A stretch of 64,000 nt of DNA from Chromobotia macracanthus (lineage: Eukaryota > Chordata > Actinopteri > Cypriniformes > Botiidae). The notes under the pieces are model-generated. The model was not told where the DNA came from and ran no database searches. It worked only from the letters and a program-made list of their open reading frames with translations. Below are positions 51,737 to 63,691 of this stretch, piece by piece (the stretch's first letter is position 1; each line of letters starts with the position of its first letter). The stretch covers positions 5,262,001-5,326,000 of the forward strand of contig JAZGTH010000071.1 in the NCBI GenBank assembly GCA_036877525.1, read 5' to 3'. The translations under genes were made by a program, and so were the position numbers.

Positions 51737-54700
51737 CTGCACAACAAAGAGACAGTGTGACGTTATATTATATATATAAATATATATATATAAAATACAG
51801 ACACAAATGTATGCACTATTTTCATTGTACATGGCTATGCTTTGTTTTGAATGTATAGTTTTTTGTTTTTTTTGCCAATTAAGCACACTAAACAGAACAG
51901 AACATGTAATGAGAGGGAGTTATTAGCCATAGAGAGCCACAAAATTTCATATACAAACTCATCAATCAGCAACTCATCAATAAGCTCTCCACGCATCCAC
52001 GCAGAACCAGCACATACCCGTATAATGGAGTTCATCTCGGGTGGGGTGACCTGCTTGGCTCTCTCTATAGCCCCCAGAACTTGCTGCTGGTGCTAAAATA
52101 CAATGACATCACCGCCTACATCAGCTCATGAACCCTCACAGAACACTGTATGTGTTAAACCAACCACATTCACAAGCAGTGCCAGTATTTGCTCTGACAA
52201 CAATTCGATTACATGATTTTAACTTTATGATGTTTTGCTTCTATGATTTAATGACATGAACGTATCATTAAATTTGGTCCCTGTTTGCTCTGATATGAAT
52301 TTATTTTTGTATGATTCGTAATTATGCTAAAAAAAATGTTTTTTACACATTTACACTGCGGTGAAAACAATACACAATAACAAGAATTTTATTCTGGATA
52401 AAATTTGATTGTATATTACATTGGCTATTATTAAATGCAATTAAATTATGCATCACAGAGCAATGTCAATCAAATTATGTTCTTGAATATAAAACCTATG
52501 TTCGAGTCAGTTACGTTTAGATTGTGTAGAATTAATTAACTACAAGCACTAATAGATTAACTGTAAACATGAAGGCAGGGTGTTATGCTACATGACTGTT
52601 CACGTGTGACTGCTCTCTCTCGCTCTCGCTCTCGCTCGCTCTCGCTCTCGCTCTCTCTCTCTCACTCTCTGTGTGTGTGTGTGTGTGTGTGTGTACCTCT
52701 TGAGACAGGTAAGGCAAGACTTGAGCACAGATCCCATTTAATCTCTTCACAATCTCCGCCTGTAGGGAGAAACACACACGCTCAGCAAATTCTTCTCTTT
52801 AAACACAGTCACAAATCCCCACACTCACTCAGATCCCAAAATATCAGCAGCCCTCTGCCATACGGTCTTATGTAAACAAGCAAAGTCCAAAAGTGGTGAC
52901 CACTTGTGCTTCTGTTTTGCATTTTTTCAATTAAAACACAACATTTAACTTTATACATTTAACTATTATCAGACCACATTTAACGACCATCTCAATGATC
53001 AACTTTTTTATTTGGAAGTTTATTTGGAAATTGTATTTAAATTCAAAATTCCGAGGTGACACGTGCCGCCTCGTCTTGAATTGACGTGACGCTTCAGAGA
53101 CAGGAAGTGTCGACAAAAGGTGATTTACGAAAAAAGCTAGCGAGAGCTCGGCAGTAAAAGAGAAGAAAAACACGCAGCGAGACAAAAAGAGAAGCAACAA
53201 TAACCCTGTTTTAACAGTCTGTCATGCTGACACTTCATACAGCACAGAAACCTGCATACCAAAAACTGGCATCTCTTATTCAGTGCATTTCTCCCACTCT
53301 CTCTCAGTTTACTGGCTGACTTTATTTTTAACATATTTCACCTGTGACACAAAAAGGGGCAGGGACGATAATTTGCGTTCGTGAGACCATGTGCAGCCGT
53401 ACAGCCTGTTAATCTCTTCAGCCTTGCCATTGAGAATCCCAGTCAGCTACAGTCTGTGTGCTAGTGGCCACTAATAGCTTAGGTAATATCTAGATTTGAT
53501 ATATATACACATTTAATAACTGGACCCACACTTGTTGGTGTTATATTTTGATTTATACAGTTCATTTGAGTGGCTTAATCTCATTAGATAAATCAATTGT
53601 TAAATCAACTTTCGGGTGCGGCTACCTGTTTGTCCAAACAAAGACAGGTGGAGTTTTCGAAAACATGTTTTGAAACATACATTATTTCTGCATTTCTGTT
53701 TAGTGCCTCTAGTGCAGTAACTTTAAAGCTGCAATCGTAACCTTCGCCTCTTGACCGCCGTCTCTGTCTGAAACTTAAGCATGTTGAAGTCAAATGAAGC
53801 CAAATTGGCATTTCCCAGGAAACAGGACCCAACAGCTCCGATTATGAATGTTTTGAACACTGATCTGTCATGTACTTGTTCAATAACTGATTTCGGTTCA
53901 TTTTTAACCCAGTAAAGTCAAGTTCATTTTCCTATGGACACACCTTCACAATTCATTTGACATTATTGGGTGTGTCACTTGTGCATTAAAAACAGCATAA
54001 TCAGTACACAATAAACACAATAAACAAAATGCATGCAAATGAAAATCTGTGCGTTTAAATGAGTTCTGAGGCAGATGGAGACTTAAGAAGTGAGAAAGAG
54101 ACTCACCTGCTTGTGCATTTCAATGTTCAGCCCATAGGACATCTCATAATACTGCAGAGAAACACAGACAACATGCATCATATTACAATTGTATTACAAA
54201 TGTAATACACTGAATTAAATAGGCAGGGCTCACTGTCGCGAAACCTACTCATACAACGTAGTTAAACTACAGTCAAGATGATCCTTACGCATATTATATA
54301 ATGTAGTTAAACTATAGTCGAGATGATCTTTACTCATTATATAATGTAGTTAAACTATAGTCGAGATGATCTTTACTCATTATATAATGTAGTTAAACTA
54401 TAGTCGAGATGATCTTTACTCATTATATAATGTAGTTAAACTATAGTCGAGATGATCTTTACTCATTATATAATGTAGTTAAACTATAGTCGAGATGATC
54501 TTTATTCATTATATAATGTAGTTAAACTATAGTCGAGATCTTTAGAAAACTACAGTCGATATGATCTTTAGATAATGTAGTTTAATACACCACCGGCTAT
54601 TTAAAAGGAACTAAACACACTGCATTCATTAAGAGCTCTTTTGAACGCTACTGTAACTTTACTGTACTGTAAGATAATGTTTAATTCCACTATAGCAGGC

Positions 54701-57590
54701 TACAGATTTAATGCAACACAACCCCAGCCACTAAATAGGATGGTGCAGCCCCAGAGATGGAGCCAGAGTTGGATTCCGGGTCAGCTTTGCCAAGCAGCAG
54801 TAGGTCCCTAAAGCAATTACCACCCACACAAAACGGACACCCACCCCCCATCATCCAGTGGGTGCAGACATAGAAGGGAACCTGATAGCCTATTAGAGGG
54901 AGGGGGTGTGTGCTGGCTGATGCGCGTGAGAGCGACGCCGCACAGATTAAATGAGATTAAGCCGCTCGACGGATCAATTAGAGGCAGAGTATCAGACGGC
55001 AACACGGGGCCCCAGGGCTGGAGGCAATGAGGTTAGAGGGGGTTTGTGGAGGTGGGGCATATGAGACGGAGAGGTGGTGTTGTAATAGAGCAAAAGAAAG
55101 ACACAGGATAGAAAGACAGGAGAAAGACACTTCTCGCGGGTGCATCTAGCCCAAGGCGCTTCCCTCTGGAGGGGGGCACGCCACATCCTGAGCAGGCCTA
55201 CCATGATGTAATGACGTTGCATTTCTGACTTCTCGCTGGCCAGCTTGTCACATTCCAGCTTCAGACTAGAGAAAGCAAACAAAGAACACTGGTGAAAAAT
55301 AAACATCAGGGCTGGGTGATATAGCTGAAAATATACTTCTCATTATGTATGTTGAAGTCAAATAAAGCCAAACTGACTTTTCCTAGGAAATAATTATATA
55401 TAAATAATTATTATAAGCTTACCATTGAGAATCAGGGTCACGCAAAGAGACACTGACCTGTCATGTACTTACTCAATAACTGATTTTTGTTCATTTTTAA
55501 CCCCAGAAAGTCATGGGTTACAGCTTTAAGTATTCAATGTCTCCACAGCCCTAAATATGTCAGGCCTACTTGGCAAATGATTTTTTGATCTTTAATTTGC
55601 AGTGACAACAGAGAAGGGACTGGAATTCTGATTTGCAAACTGCAGTTGGAATCGAATCTGTGGCTCTCGCACCAAGACTCAACGTGTCTTCTCTAAGCCA
55701 AGGCTCTGCCTGCTTTGGAGATTACTTTTTATTATCAGACACAGATGCCCAATTTGGTTCACCATGATTTCTTTTGTTCCACAGAAAACAGACGTGGAAT
55801 TTCCATCATTGTGACAATTCAAAATCAATTAGCAGTTCCATACGGAAAAGGATTCCTCACAGCGACAAACTGAAACACGTCCAGCGCTCATGCGAAATCA
55901 AGCCAGGAGGCAGTATATCATCTATATAAGAACAGTGACAGCCTTTAAATTCAATACTAGAGGTTTCTGTTCCTGCAGAACGTATGACAACTGATCTGTG
56001 TCTCTTCATACCTCTCCAGTCTGCTGCTTCCACTTATCCCAAAAAAAGAAAAAAGCTGCTATGACTGTGTAACATATATTGGGGGTTGTCATGGCGACCA
56101 TCCTCCCTGCTGCCAGGCTACCTGTGATTGGCCATGCCAGCTGCTGATTGGCTGAGACCTCCTGAAGATTCCAAAGATGCTTTCGGAGAAAAAAAGGACG
56201 ACACGTTGATGGAGTTTTACTGCTGCTCCCTTCTGCTTCCAAATCGTCCCTGCTGTCATTCTTATTTTGATTTATGTATTCCCTGATCTATTTATGCATT
56301 TGTGGAAGGAAGCGACGGCTCAGCTTGACTCTGGGGACCGCCCGCAGTACATTTCTTTTAAAAGTCTTATAAAAAAAACTCATCTTTTGAATCTCAATTG
56401 AAGTCAATGGCGGAGAATCCATGCTTTGAATACACATACAAAATGTAGGGCCTATTCTTCAATGTAGTGGGGTTAAATGAGGGTTTCGCTTGTTGTCATG
56501 GGAATCAGGGGGAAAGACATGTTGCCTTAAAAACGGGTCAGTAGCTGAGCCTTTGTGTCTTCCCAGAGTCTTCAGAAGTCAAGGCATCAGACGTATCGTG
56601 GTGGCTGTTTTGTGTTAATCGACGTGGAAACGATGCATTAGCGTCACCTTGTTAGATTCGCTCAGAGATGAAAATATAAACCTGCTAATAGCGAGTTCAG
56701 ATGCAGTACTGCCTTGAAAATTGCAGTACTGCACCCAAATGAAAATTCTGTCTTTATTTACTTCCCCTCATGTTGTTTCAAAATTGTAAAGATTTCGCTG
56801 GTTGCTCTTTTCCATGCAACTACAATGATTGAGGAGTGAAGATTTGGTGCTTTTAAAAGAACGCAAAAGCCCATTAAAGTGATTCATATGATTTGTGCGT
56901 TATATAGGTCACCTGAGGTTTTTGAGTCTGAAGATTGCAGCCTTTCTGAAGCTTGAAAGCCTTAGTCATCATTCATTTTAACTGCATGAAAAAGATCGGC
57001 CGGTACAATTTTTTAAAAATGACTTTTCATGTTCTGTGATGGAAAGAACATCATAGGGTTTGTAACGACATGAGGGCGGGTCAATAATGGCAGATTTTTT
57101 TTTATTTTTGGGTAAATCTGTTCTTTCAAGTAATTGAAAAAGTAATTTTTGCCTCTCTACTGCCATCTCTGTTTGAAACATAAAACTGCAGTAACAAGTT
57201 TAAATTCTAAACAACTGCTGTAAGAACACGCTACAGATGCTGGACCATCTAGAGTACCTGAACGTGATGTAGTAGCCATATATTCTTCTTTCTGATTACA
57301 GACGGATATTTCACGCAAAATCGGACCACACCACATTATAAATTGTTATGATAAACTTACTGTTGATAATCAAGGTAAAGTAAGTAGATTGTGTTTAACA
57401 CTGATTTATTACATACTTGCCCAGTAACTTTTGTTAATTTTTAACCAAAAAAAGTTACAGATTGCAGCTCTGAAGTATTGAAAGTGTTTGTAGGAATGTA
57501 CCTGTGGTATTGTGCTTGAAGGAACTGGAACTCGTCCTTGATGCGATCGCATGAGTCTGATGTCGTAAACTTCAGCTGCTGCGATGAAGC
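51506..57590 (-). CDS. tle5: TLE5 (AES), short Groucho-family corepressor modulator, exons 2-7
   Basis: TLE5/AES is the Groucho paralogue that keeps only the Q tetramerisation domain and GP region and lacks CcN, SP and WD40. It forms hetero-oligomers with full TLEs and modulates their repression. Six in-phase exons encode 188 residues and stop. With a start exon of about 10 codons this fits the 197 aa of human AES. Diagnostic features: LKFTTSDSCDRIKDEFQFLQ, LKLECDKLASEKSEMQRHY, YYEMSYGLNIEMHKQ, AEIVKRLNGICAQVLPYLSQ and the C-terminus DGDKSD. The start exon (family consensus MMFPQSRHS) was not found between 57591 and 64000 and is presumably further upstream. Tle2 lies downstream in the same orientation. 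Confidence 0.95.
51766..51793. repeat. (TA)n microsatellite
   Basis: Interrupted TA run in tle5 intron 6, just upstream of the exon 7 acceptor. Confidence 0.88.
52018..52092 (-). CDS. tle5: tle5 exon 6 (end of Q domain)
   Basis: The exon is 75 nt: HQQQVLGAIERAKQVTPPEM then NSIIR. The acceptor is TATTTTAG and the donor CGG/gtatgt. Confidence 0.96.
52612..52694. repeat. Compound (CT)n-(GT)n microsatellite
   Basis: CTCTCG repeats run into (CT)n and then (GT)n, ending at the donor of tle5 exon 5. On the sense strand it is (AC)n then (AG)n starting at intron base 3. Confidence 0.94.
52697..52759 (-). CDS. tle5: tle5 exon 5 (Q domain)
   Basis: The exon is 63 nt: AEIVKRLNGICAQVLPYLSQ then E. The donor is GAG/gtacac, and the intron continues directly as a CA repeat. 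Confidence 0.96.
53721..53925. mobile_element. 'TTAAAGCTGTAAC' MITE, copy 1
   Basis: It starts CTTTAAAGCTGCAATCGTAA and contains CATGTTGAAGTCAAATGAAG and GTCATGTACTTGTTCAATAA, shared with the copies at 55346, 57127 and 59917. No ORF. It lies in tle5 intron 4. Confidence 0.6.
54107..54151 (-). CDS. tle5: tle5 exon 4 (Q domain)
   Basis: The exon is 45 nt: YYEMSYGLNIEMHKQ, identical in protein to tle2 exon 4 but differing at many synonymous sites. This shows strong protein constraint. Confidence 0.97.
54258..54590. repeat. 43-bp minisatellite, about seven copies
   Basis: GTAGTTAAACTATAGTCGAG starts units at 54303, 54346, 54389, 54432, 54475 and 54518, every 43 bp. A first variant unit of 45 bp starts at 54258. 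The middle units are essentially identical. It lies in tle5 intron 3. Confidence 0.95.
55202..55265 (-). CDS. tle5: tle5 exon 3 (Q domain)
   Basis: The exon is 64 nt: SLKLECDKLASEKSEMQRHY then IM. It has the same length and phase as tle2 exon 3. Confidence 0.96.
55346..55530. mobile_element. 'TTAAAGCTGTAAC' MITE, copy 2
   Basis: TATGTTGAAGTCAAATAAAG is followed by GTCATGTACTTACTCAATAA, ending GGGTTACAGCTTTAAG. It lies in tle5 intron 2. Confidence 0.6.
57127..57475. mobile_element. 'TTAAAGCTGTAAC' MITE, copy 3
   Basis: GCCTCTCTACTGCCATCTCT at the left and ACATACTTGCCCAGTAACTT with AAAGTTACAGATTGCAGCTC at the right match the family order. Its right end is about 25 bp from the donor of tle5 exon 2. 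Confidence 0.55.
57502..57590 (-). CDS. tle5: tle5 exon 2 (Q domain)
   Basis: The exon is 89 nt, phase 0 in and phase 2 out: ASSQQLKFTTSDSCDRIKDE then FQFLQAQYH. The acceptor is CGTTGCAG and the donor CACAG/gtacat. TTSDSCDRIKDEF is an AES hallmark. Confidence 0.96.
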
Positions 57591-59734
57591 CTGCAACGAA
57601 ACCAATTTATGGCAGTCAGTCGCATTATTCAAAGCATGTACATCATGGTATCAGCTGGACATCCAGGACCACTGCAGTCATTTCAACACAAATGCCAAGA
57701 TCGTCAAATTGCAGCCAAAACAGACAACACATTTAAAACGCAATTTTGCAATCAAGCGCGAATTCACCGAAATGTTACTCTAGCAAAAGCACCACATCAA
57801 ATCTTGGATGGCTTTCTGTGACATCAGTCCTCATAATTTGGAGCACATCTGTCATGTTTGGAGCTTGATGTCGCCAAGGTTTGGAATTACGTGTTTTCCG
57901 CTCGCAGGCAAGCTTATTTCCCTTGTGTGGGGGCTACAACTGCGGGGAAAATGCAGATGTTATTGGAACTGTTTTTGCACTTTTCTGGGTGGATTTCTTG
58001 GTCGGGGTGATATGCTGGCTGTTTTCCCAATGAGCAACTGCAATACTCAAATTTTGATGAATGCAGACCTTCCAGCTTTCATTGTAATTCTAGCGACGCC
58101 TAGAAAAGAAACCCCATGACAATCTCAGCTACTGCTAACTTCTCCGGTTCTGGCTTTCTGGCTACTGAAAATGAATCACAAGGATCTGCATTTTATTTTT
58201 AATTGTCAGCCTATGTGCGCATGTGTCGGTCTGTGCGTTAAACTGACATCAGATCTCTGGCTGTTTCATCACATTTCACTATTCAACACTGGCCACCATT
58301 GTAAATGAATAATATTTTGAGTTATGGGCTTGCTGTGTGATTTGTTTGTCATATGATAATAATGGCAAGACAACACACATTCTTTTTGCAACGCAATACA
58401 AAAAACACAATGTTAAACATATTATCAAACAAATACATCTTATTACCTTTTTTGTTTAATCACAAAGTTTACAAGTTATTGGTTTGAATCAGTCTGTCGA
58501 ATTAATTCAAGAAATCAGACAATTACTCATCTTACTCAAATTACAACACCCAGTTAGAATTACTATCCAACTCTGCACCCGAGAAGTCATTATGAACTTC
58601 AAAATGAACTTCAAAACTGTCTCTGTACTTCTGTACTGAATCAATGAAACTTCCAAGTTTAGTGTCATGAGTTGGTGAAATAACATTATCAATACACATT
58701 CGCAGAATGTTGAAAAGAAAAACATTATGAGTATTTCTTTAAGTATTAAATGTTGTTACTAAAATAGTAACATATACATAAGTATATACAACATATATAC
58801 GTATATGTAACATAACATATGTAGATATAACATATACGCATACACACACACACACACACACGGACAGTCAAGGGCCTGATTCATCACATTATTTTCCAAA
58901 TCACCAACACGTTCTTGACACCTTTCGAGTGTTTGCATTTTCCGTTTAAAAAACCCAAGCCACTCTGCAGGTGAGAGCTCGGGGGAGGAAATTCTCGGAG
59001 CCTGCGGTACAAGCAAACCGACCTTTAACACAAACTGTGTACTTAGTGCGCTCTCCTCCGCGTATGAAAGAGACGCTTGTGTTGACGGCGAGCACTTACT
59101 GCCTGAACACTCGATCTTTTTCAGCTAGTGTTAACAGTAGCCCTTGCATCTCTGCGTGGCCATGGGAGATATGATTTCCCAAGGGAATGCTGGGGAATGG
59201 GGGGGACTGAGATTGGGAACTTTTTAGACTCAATTTCTTCCAGCAGAGTGTCCCGCAGCAGAAAAATCATGAATGTTACGTACACACAACAGTTGCTTTC
59301 AGCTGCAAACCTGCTACAACATCACGTCATAGGAGCTAACCGGTGTTAGCTGTGTGCTAAACGGAAAGAGCGGACTTCAAAATGGGTATTAGTGCATTAA
59401 TGCAAATGCGTTGAAAGCCATATATATGTGCTGTGTGAATAAACAAGCACACTTTACCAAACCAAACTCTACTACTTGTTCCTACTTGTAAATGCAGCTT
59501 TATAGACTAGGCTTGTTAGTTCTTAGGGCAACATGTTAACATCTTTGTAAATGAATAAATGCAATGTAACAAGAACTTGTGTGGACCTCAACCTGTTGCT
59601 GCTTTGACATTTAGGTGACATGTTTATTCAAAGCAAATTATCATACACATATTACAGTGACAGCCCTCCATAAGGTGATCTGGGGTTAGATGCAATGTCC
59701 AAGTCTACTGCAGTATGGTGATTTACATTTATAT

Positions 59735-59880
59735 ATATATTGATTTATGAGAACCTTTTATCTGAAGCAATTTACTGTGCATTAAAGGGGTTACATTTTA
59801 TTATATGTATTTTCTGGCATTCAAACCCATGACCCTGCTGTTGCGAGTGCTGTGCTCTACAAGCTGAGCTACAAGAAAAA
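59735..59880 (-). mobile_element. tRNA-derived SINE remnant
   Basis: On the - strand the head reads TTGTAGCTCAGCTTGTAGAG, followed by a B-box-like GGGTCATGGGTTTGAATGCC, as in a tRNA. The tail reads GTAAATTGCTTCAGATAAAA then GGTTCTCATAAATCA. That resembles the GTAAGTCGCTTTGGATAAAAG tail of fish V-SINE-type elements. It is not a working tRNA gene, since no acceptor-stem pairing is seen. Confidence 0.65.
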
Positions 59881-59916
59881 AGCAGCAAAAAAAAAAAATG
59901 TTTTCGAGCAGGTACA

Positions 59917-60117
59917 TACCAGATCAGTGTTCAAAACAGTCTCCTTACCTTATTCACAACAATAAATTTATAATAATTTATAATTTGAGCTTTTGGGTCC
60001 AATTTCTGGAAATATCAGTTTGGCTTTATTTGACTTCAACATATGTAAAGAAAAGTATGTAATTATGTTCCAAACAGTGATGGTGACAGAGAGGCAAAAG
60101 TTAAAGTCATAGCTTTA
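59917..60117. mobile_element. 'TTAAAGCTGTAAC' MITE, copy 4 (opposite orientation)
   Basis: It contains GGCTTTATTTGACTTCAACA, the reverse complement of the block in copies 1 and 2, and ends AAAGTCATAGCTTTAAT. Confidence 0.55.
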
Positions 60118-60798
60118 ATATTGTGATGCATCCATAGATCCTGAATGACATTTCACACGGTTCGAACATAACCTTTCTGTTATAAGGCCAATTTGTAACC
60201 ACTGAGCTACACTCCCTTTTGAAGCAACACAAAACTTCAACTAATTATTTTAAGCTTGAGCAAATCCATATATATTCACTTAATAAAATGTATCGCAGGC
60301 ATGCATGCATACACACAAGAGCCAAAATATGGGACAATTCCTAATTTGACTGCTTCTGTGCGCTACTCCTCTGAGATGCAATTAAACCATTTAAAGGTTT
60401 TATACGCTGGTGGGCAAATTGTGAGTCTTCTGTGAGTAAATGGGATTCATCATTCCTGTAATTTACAGTCAGCCTCCCATCCGACCATTTAACAAAAAAT
60501 GAAAAATCTTTTCAACCATAATGTCGGCCGTTTTTCTTTTCGTCCCAAAGGATTACAAACAAAGGACAGGAAGTAGTTACATGAAGAAGAAACTACCAAA
60601 CTACCAAGAAACTACAACACAAGCACTAGGATGTGTGGCTAAACCCTCAAATTTTTTGTGTATCTGGTGTGTATCTTTTGTGTATATGTTTAGCATAGCA
60701 GGCTATAATGCTACCCCTACGACTTTGCAGGGTAAAGTTTGTTTCAAGGTGCACATTATATTTGCAAAAATGTGTAGTACATAACAGAGCAGAAATAT

Positions 60799-60999
60799 AA
60801 AGGGACAGTACACCCCCAAAGAAAATGGTCATCATCTTCTCCAGAATGATTTTTATATAACAAAGTATCTGTTTTTTCTTCAGTTCCAACTGGGACTGTC
60901 CGGTCCTTATTCACTTTCATTATATGAAAACAGTGGCGAGGATATGCATCAATATATATAATGATAAATACTAATTTTTTTGATGAACTATCCCTTTAA
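60799..60999. mobile_element. 'AAAGGAATAGTTCACCC' family MITE
   Basis: It begins AAAGGGACAGTACACCCCCA and ends GATGAACTATCCCTTTAAC, inverted termini. Length 201 bp, no ORF. Confidence 0.7.
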
Positions 61000-62040
61000 C
61001 AATTTTCACTTGAATTACTCAATTTTGCTCTCATTAATCTTACAGTCTTTTTTTGTAAGTGGCATGAACAGCAGGGGGCTGGTAAACCGGAAGCTACTCT
61101 GAGATACAATGACGGGGTGGAAGTTAATCACGTTTGAGGGCAGGAATTTGATTTTGCTGATTATCTACATGTCCTGTCTCAGTAATGGCAAACCAAGCCC
61201 TCGTCACTCCTGGAGAAACCGTGTTGTCCCACTTCCAGAGCTGATGTGACCTCTTTGAAGTGTTTTAAAGGGGATTATTCACCCCAAACGCAAGCTTCTT
61301 CTCACAAGAAAGAGAGACAGTGGCAGTGAAATTACAGACAAACAGCTGTCAGACAGTGTAAAGAATACACAACACAGCAGGCGGTACTGAGAGACAGACA
61401 GAGAAAGCGCTAGAGAGAAAGAGAGCTAGAAAAAGATAGTTTGAGCAAGCTAGAGACAGAGAGAGGAAGAGAGAGAGGAAGAGAGAGCTAGAAAAGAGAA
61501 AAAGCTAGAAAGACAGAGAGAGAAATAGAAAAAGAGTTAGAAAGAACTAAATAGAGAGAAAAAGAGAACAAGCGTAATATCTGTCACAAGTTAGAAGTTT
61601 AAACAGCAGAGTGCAGACAGCTAGCAGGTGTGGAGGACTCGTTTGAAAATTAAAAGCAGGCAGGTGAAGGTGACTGTGAGATTACAGGCAGAACAGCAGT
61701 GATTGTGATTGATGTTGTGTTGGTAAAGAGCTCGGCTCGGGTCAGAGACTCCGGAAGACAGCCGATTACTCCAGACCCTGTAACAAATGACACGGCCAGG
61801 GGAGGTGAGGGCCTGCCCGCAAATAATCATCCCTTAGAGAGAACCTCCTTCTAGACCTTTGAACTCAGGTCATTCACGATTCACCAGATGAAAAGAAATG
61901 AGGCATAAATGGTTAAGGTCCTGTTCTCTTTAAAGTGTTTCTATAATTGCCAATTAAGGGAATATTAGAGATAAAATTGACGCAAGCTTGTTAGAATTTC
62001 ATGAAGAACTTTTTACCTTACTTCTACTTTTACCTTGCAT

Positions 62041-62340
62041 TTAAAGTGAGTTCACTCAAAAATAAAATCTTTTATCATTTACCCACCCTCATGTCATTCA
62101 AACCTGTATGACTGTTTTCACTTGTGAAGGACACAAAAGATGATATTTTGAAGTACGTTGATAACCAAACAACAGTGGCACCCATCAACTTCCATTGTAT
62201 CCATTGTACACAAATCCACTGAGACATTTCTCAAAATATCTTTTTTGTTCCAGAGAAGAGAAACCATATAGGTGTGGAATGACATCAGGGTGAGTACATG
62301 CCGGAAAATGTATTATTTTTGAGTGAACTATCCCTCGAAC
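62041..62340. mobile_element. 'AAAGGAATAGTTCACCC' family MITE, near full length
   Basis: AAAGTGAGTTCACTCAAAAA at the left, then CCCTCATGTCATTCAAACCT, internal CATCAACTTCCATTGTATCC, and right end GAGTGAACTATCCCTCGAAC. This is the best preserved copy in the window. Confidence 0.75.
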
Positions 62341-63253
62341 TATAACTCGAAACATACCAATTTATAAACCAGCAAAAGCTTCAGTATTTCACACCACAAG
62401 CACCATAAGAAGCGCTTGAGAGGAGACGACCACCTCTCAAAGACGGTTCTGGAGGTGAAAGGGTTTTAGGAACGGTTCTGAGCTCGATGCGTCTCTGGGC
62501 GGGCAGGTCTGAGCAAGGTGCTGCCACATTAAATAGTCGCCCAGCAGGCTGCTTTGTTCCAGATCGCTGCCTTACTCTGGGCCGCAGCTTTCCCACAGTG
62601 TGAGTCCATCACTGTCACAGAATACTGATGCTTCCTGCCTGTCTCAATGCACACACAACCACACACACACTCCGACAACATGTGTGGAACATACAAAGCC
62701 TTACAGCCACAAGCAACTGGCAAAAAAAAACAATCCTGCGACACAATTATCCCAGCACGAGTCCTACACGCCAAAGACTACGAAAAGCACAAACATCCAG
62801 ACAAGCTAATTAAGACATCCGAGCCCCATCTTTTCAATGCGGTACAAGCTGGGCCCATTTGCGACAGACAGCAAATTGACAAGATTTTTTCTCCTCCTCT
62901 CCACATTCGTTCTAATAGTCACATTTGTTTAAAGGTGTTCAGAGACCTATTTGTGATGCAAATGAGTAATTTTTTTAATTATTGCCGTATCCTATAGTAC
63001 AATTGCTACTGCTCATACATACTGTTGTGGGTAAATCGCGCTTAATAGTTTGAAATCAAATCGTGTAGCTTATTGTGGCATAGTGTGCTGTTCTTTTAAA
63101 ACATATTTTTCACCTAGCTGTGGAGGTGGGGAATAACTGATGTTAAAAAATATCTTTGCACAAAGCACAATGTTAAATGCAAATGAATGTAAATGAATAA
63201 AATGACAATAAACAATTAGGGTGGGCTCTTTTGAACTCTAAGGAACCGCCCGG

Positions 63254-63345
63254 CAACACCTTAGCAACCACTAGTAACACCTTAGCAACCACTAGTAACA
63301 CCTTAGCAACCACTAGTAACACACAGAACACCTTAGCAACCCCAA
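63254..63345. repeat. 21-bp minisatellite
   Basis: AACACCTTAGCAACCACTAGT is repeated three times exactly with partial copies on each side. The unit is a word common in dispersed fish repeats. See the reverse-complement relative at 9318-9418. Confidence 0.93.
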
Positions 63346-63664
63346 GCAAACTGACAGCGAGGTCTGAACGGGCAAGCATTACTCACATTTTCCTAAAACT
63401 AGATGCAAAAAAAACTAAAAAAACAAAATGAATAAACAAAAAGAAAAAGACCATGAAGAAAGCTTAGAAAATGAAAAGTCTTTATTCAATAGGGGAAAGT
63501 ATGATTTGAATGTAAGTTACTGAATGACCACATGAAGTATAAAACATGACAAACAAAAAAAATTGATTGTTTTGTGTGTATGTGTGAGAATGTGTACATT
63601 TTTTGTCATCTTGACAACAGAGGATAAACTGTGAAGTGGGTCTTTTTTTATGCCCACATGACTG

Positions 63665-63691
63665 TGTGTGTGTGTGTGTGTGTGTGTGTGG
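63665..63691. repeat. (GT)n microsatellite
   Basis: About 13 GT units near the right edge. Confidence 0.95.

Noticed and set aside
54258..54590. CRISPR-like regular repeats
   Set aside because: The 43-bp units are contiguous with no unique spacers, and the DNA is clearly vertebrate. It is a minisatellite.
58759..59031. - strand ORF with a coiled-coil-looking stretch (KRKMQTLERCQERVGDLEN)
   Set aside because: It lies inside tle5 intron 1, has no homology I recognise and no convincing exon boundaries. Probably chance or a transposon relic.
59818..59880. Possible tRNA gene on the - strand
   Set aside because: It has A/B-box-like words but no paired acceptor stem, and it is followed by a SINE-type tail.
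60168..60225. Second tRNA-like head (GTGTAGCTCAGTGGTTA on the - strand)
   Set aside because: It is too decayed to separate from chance or a SINE fragment, so it is not annotated as a feature.
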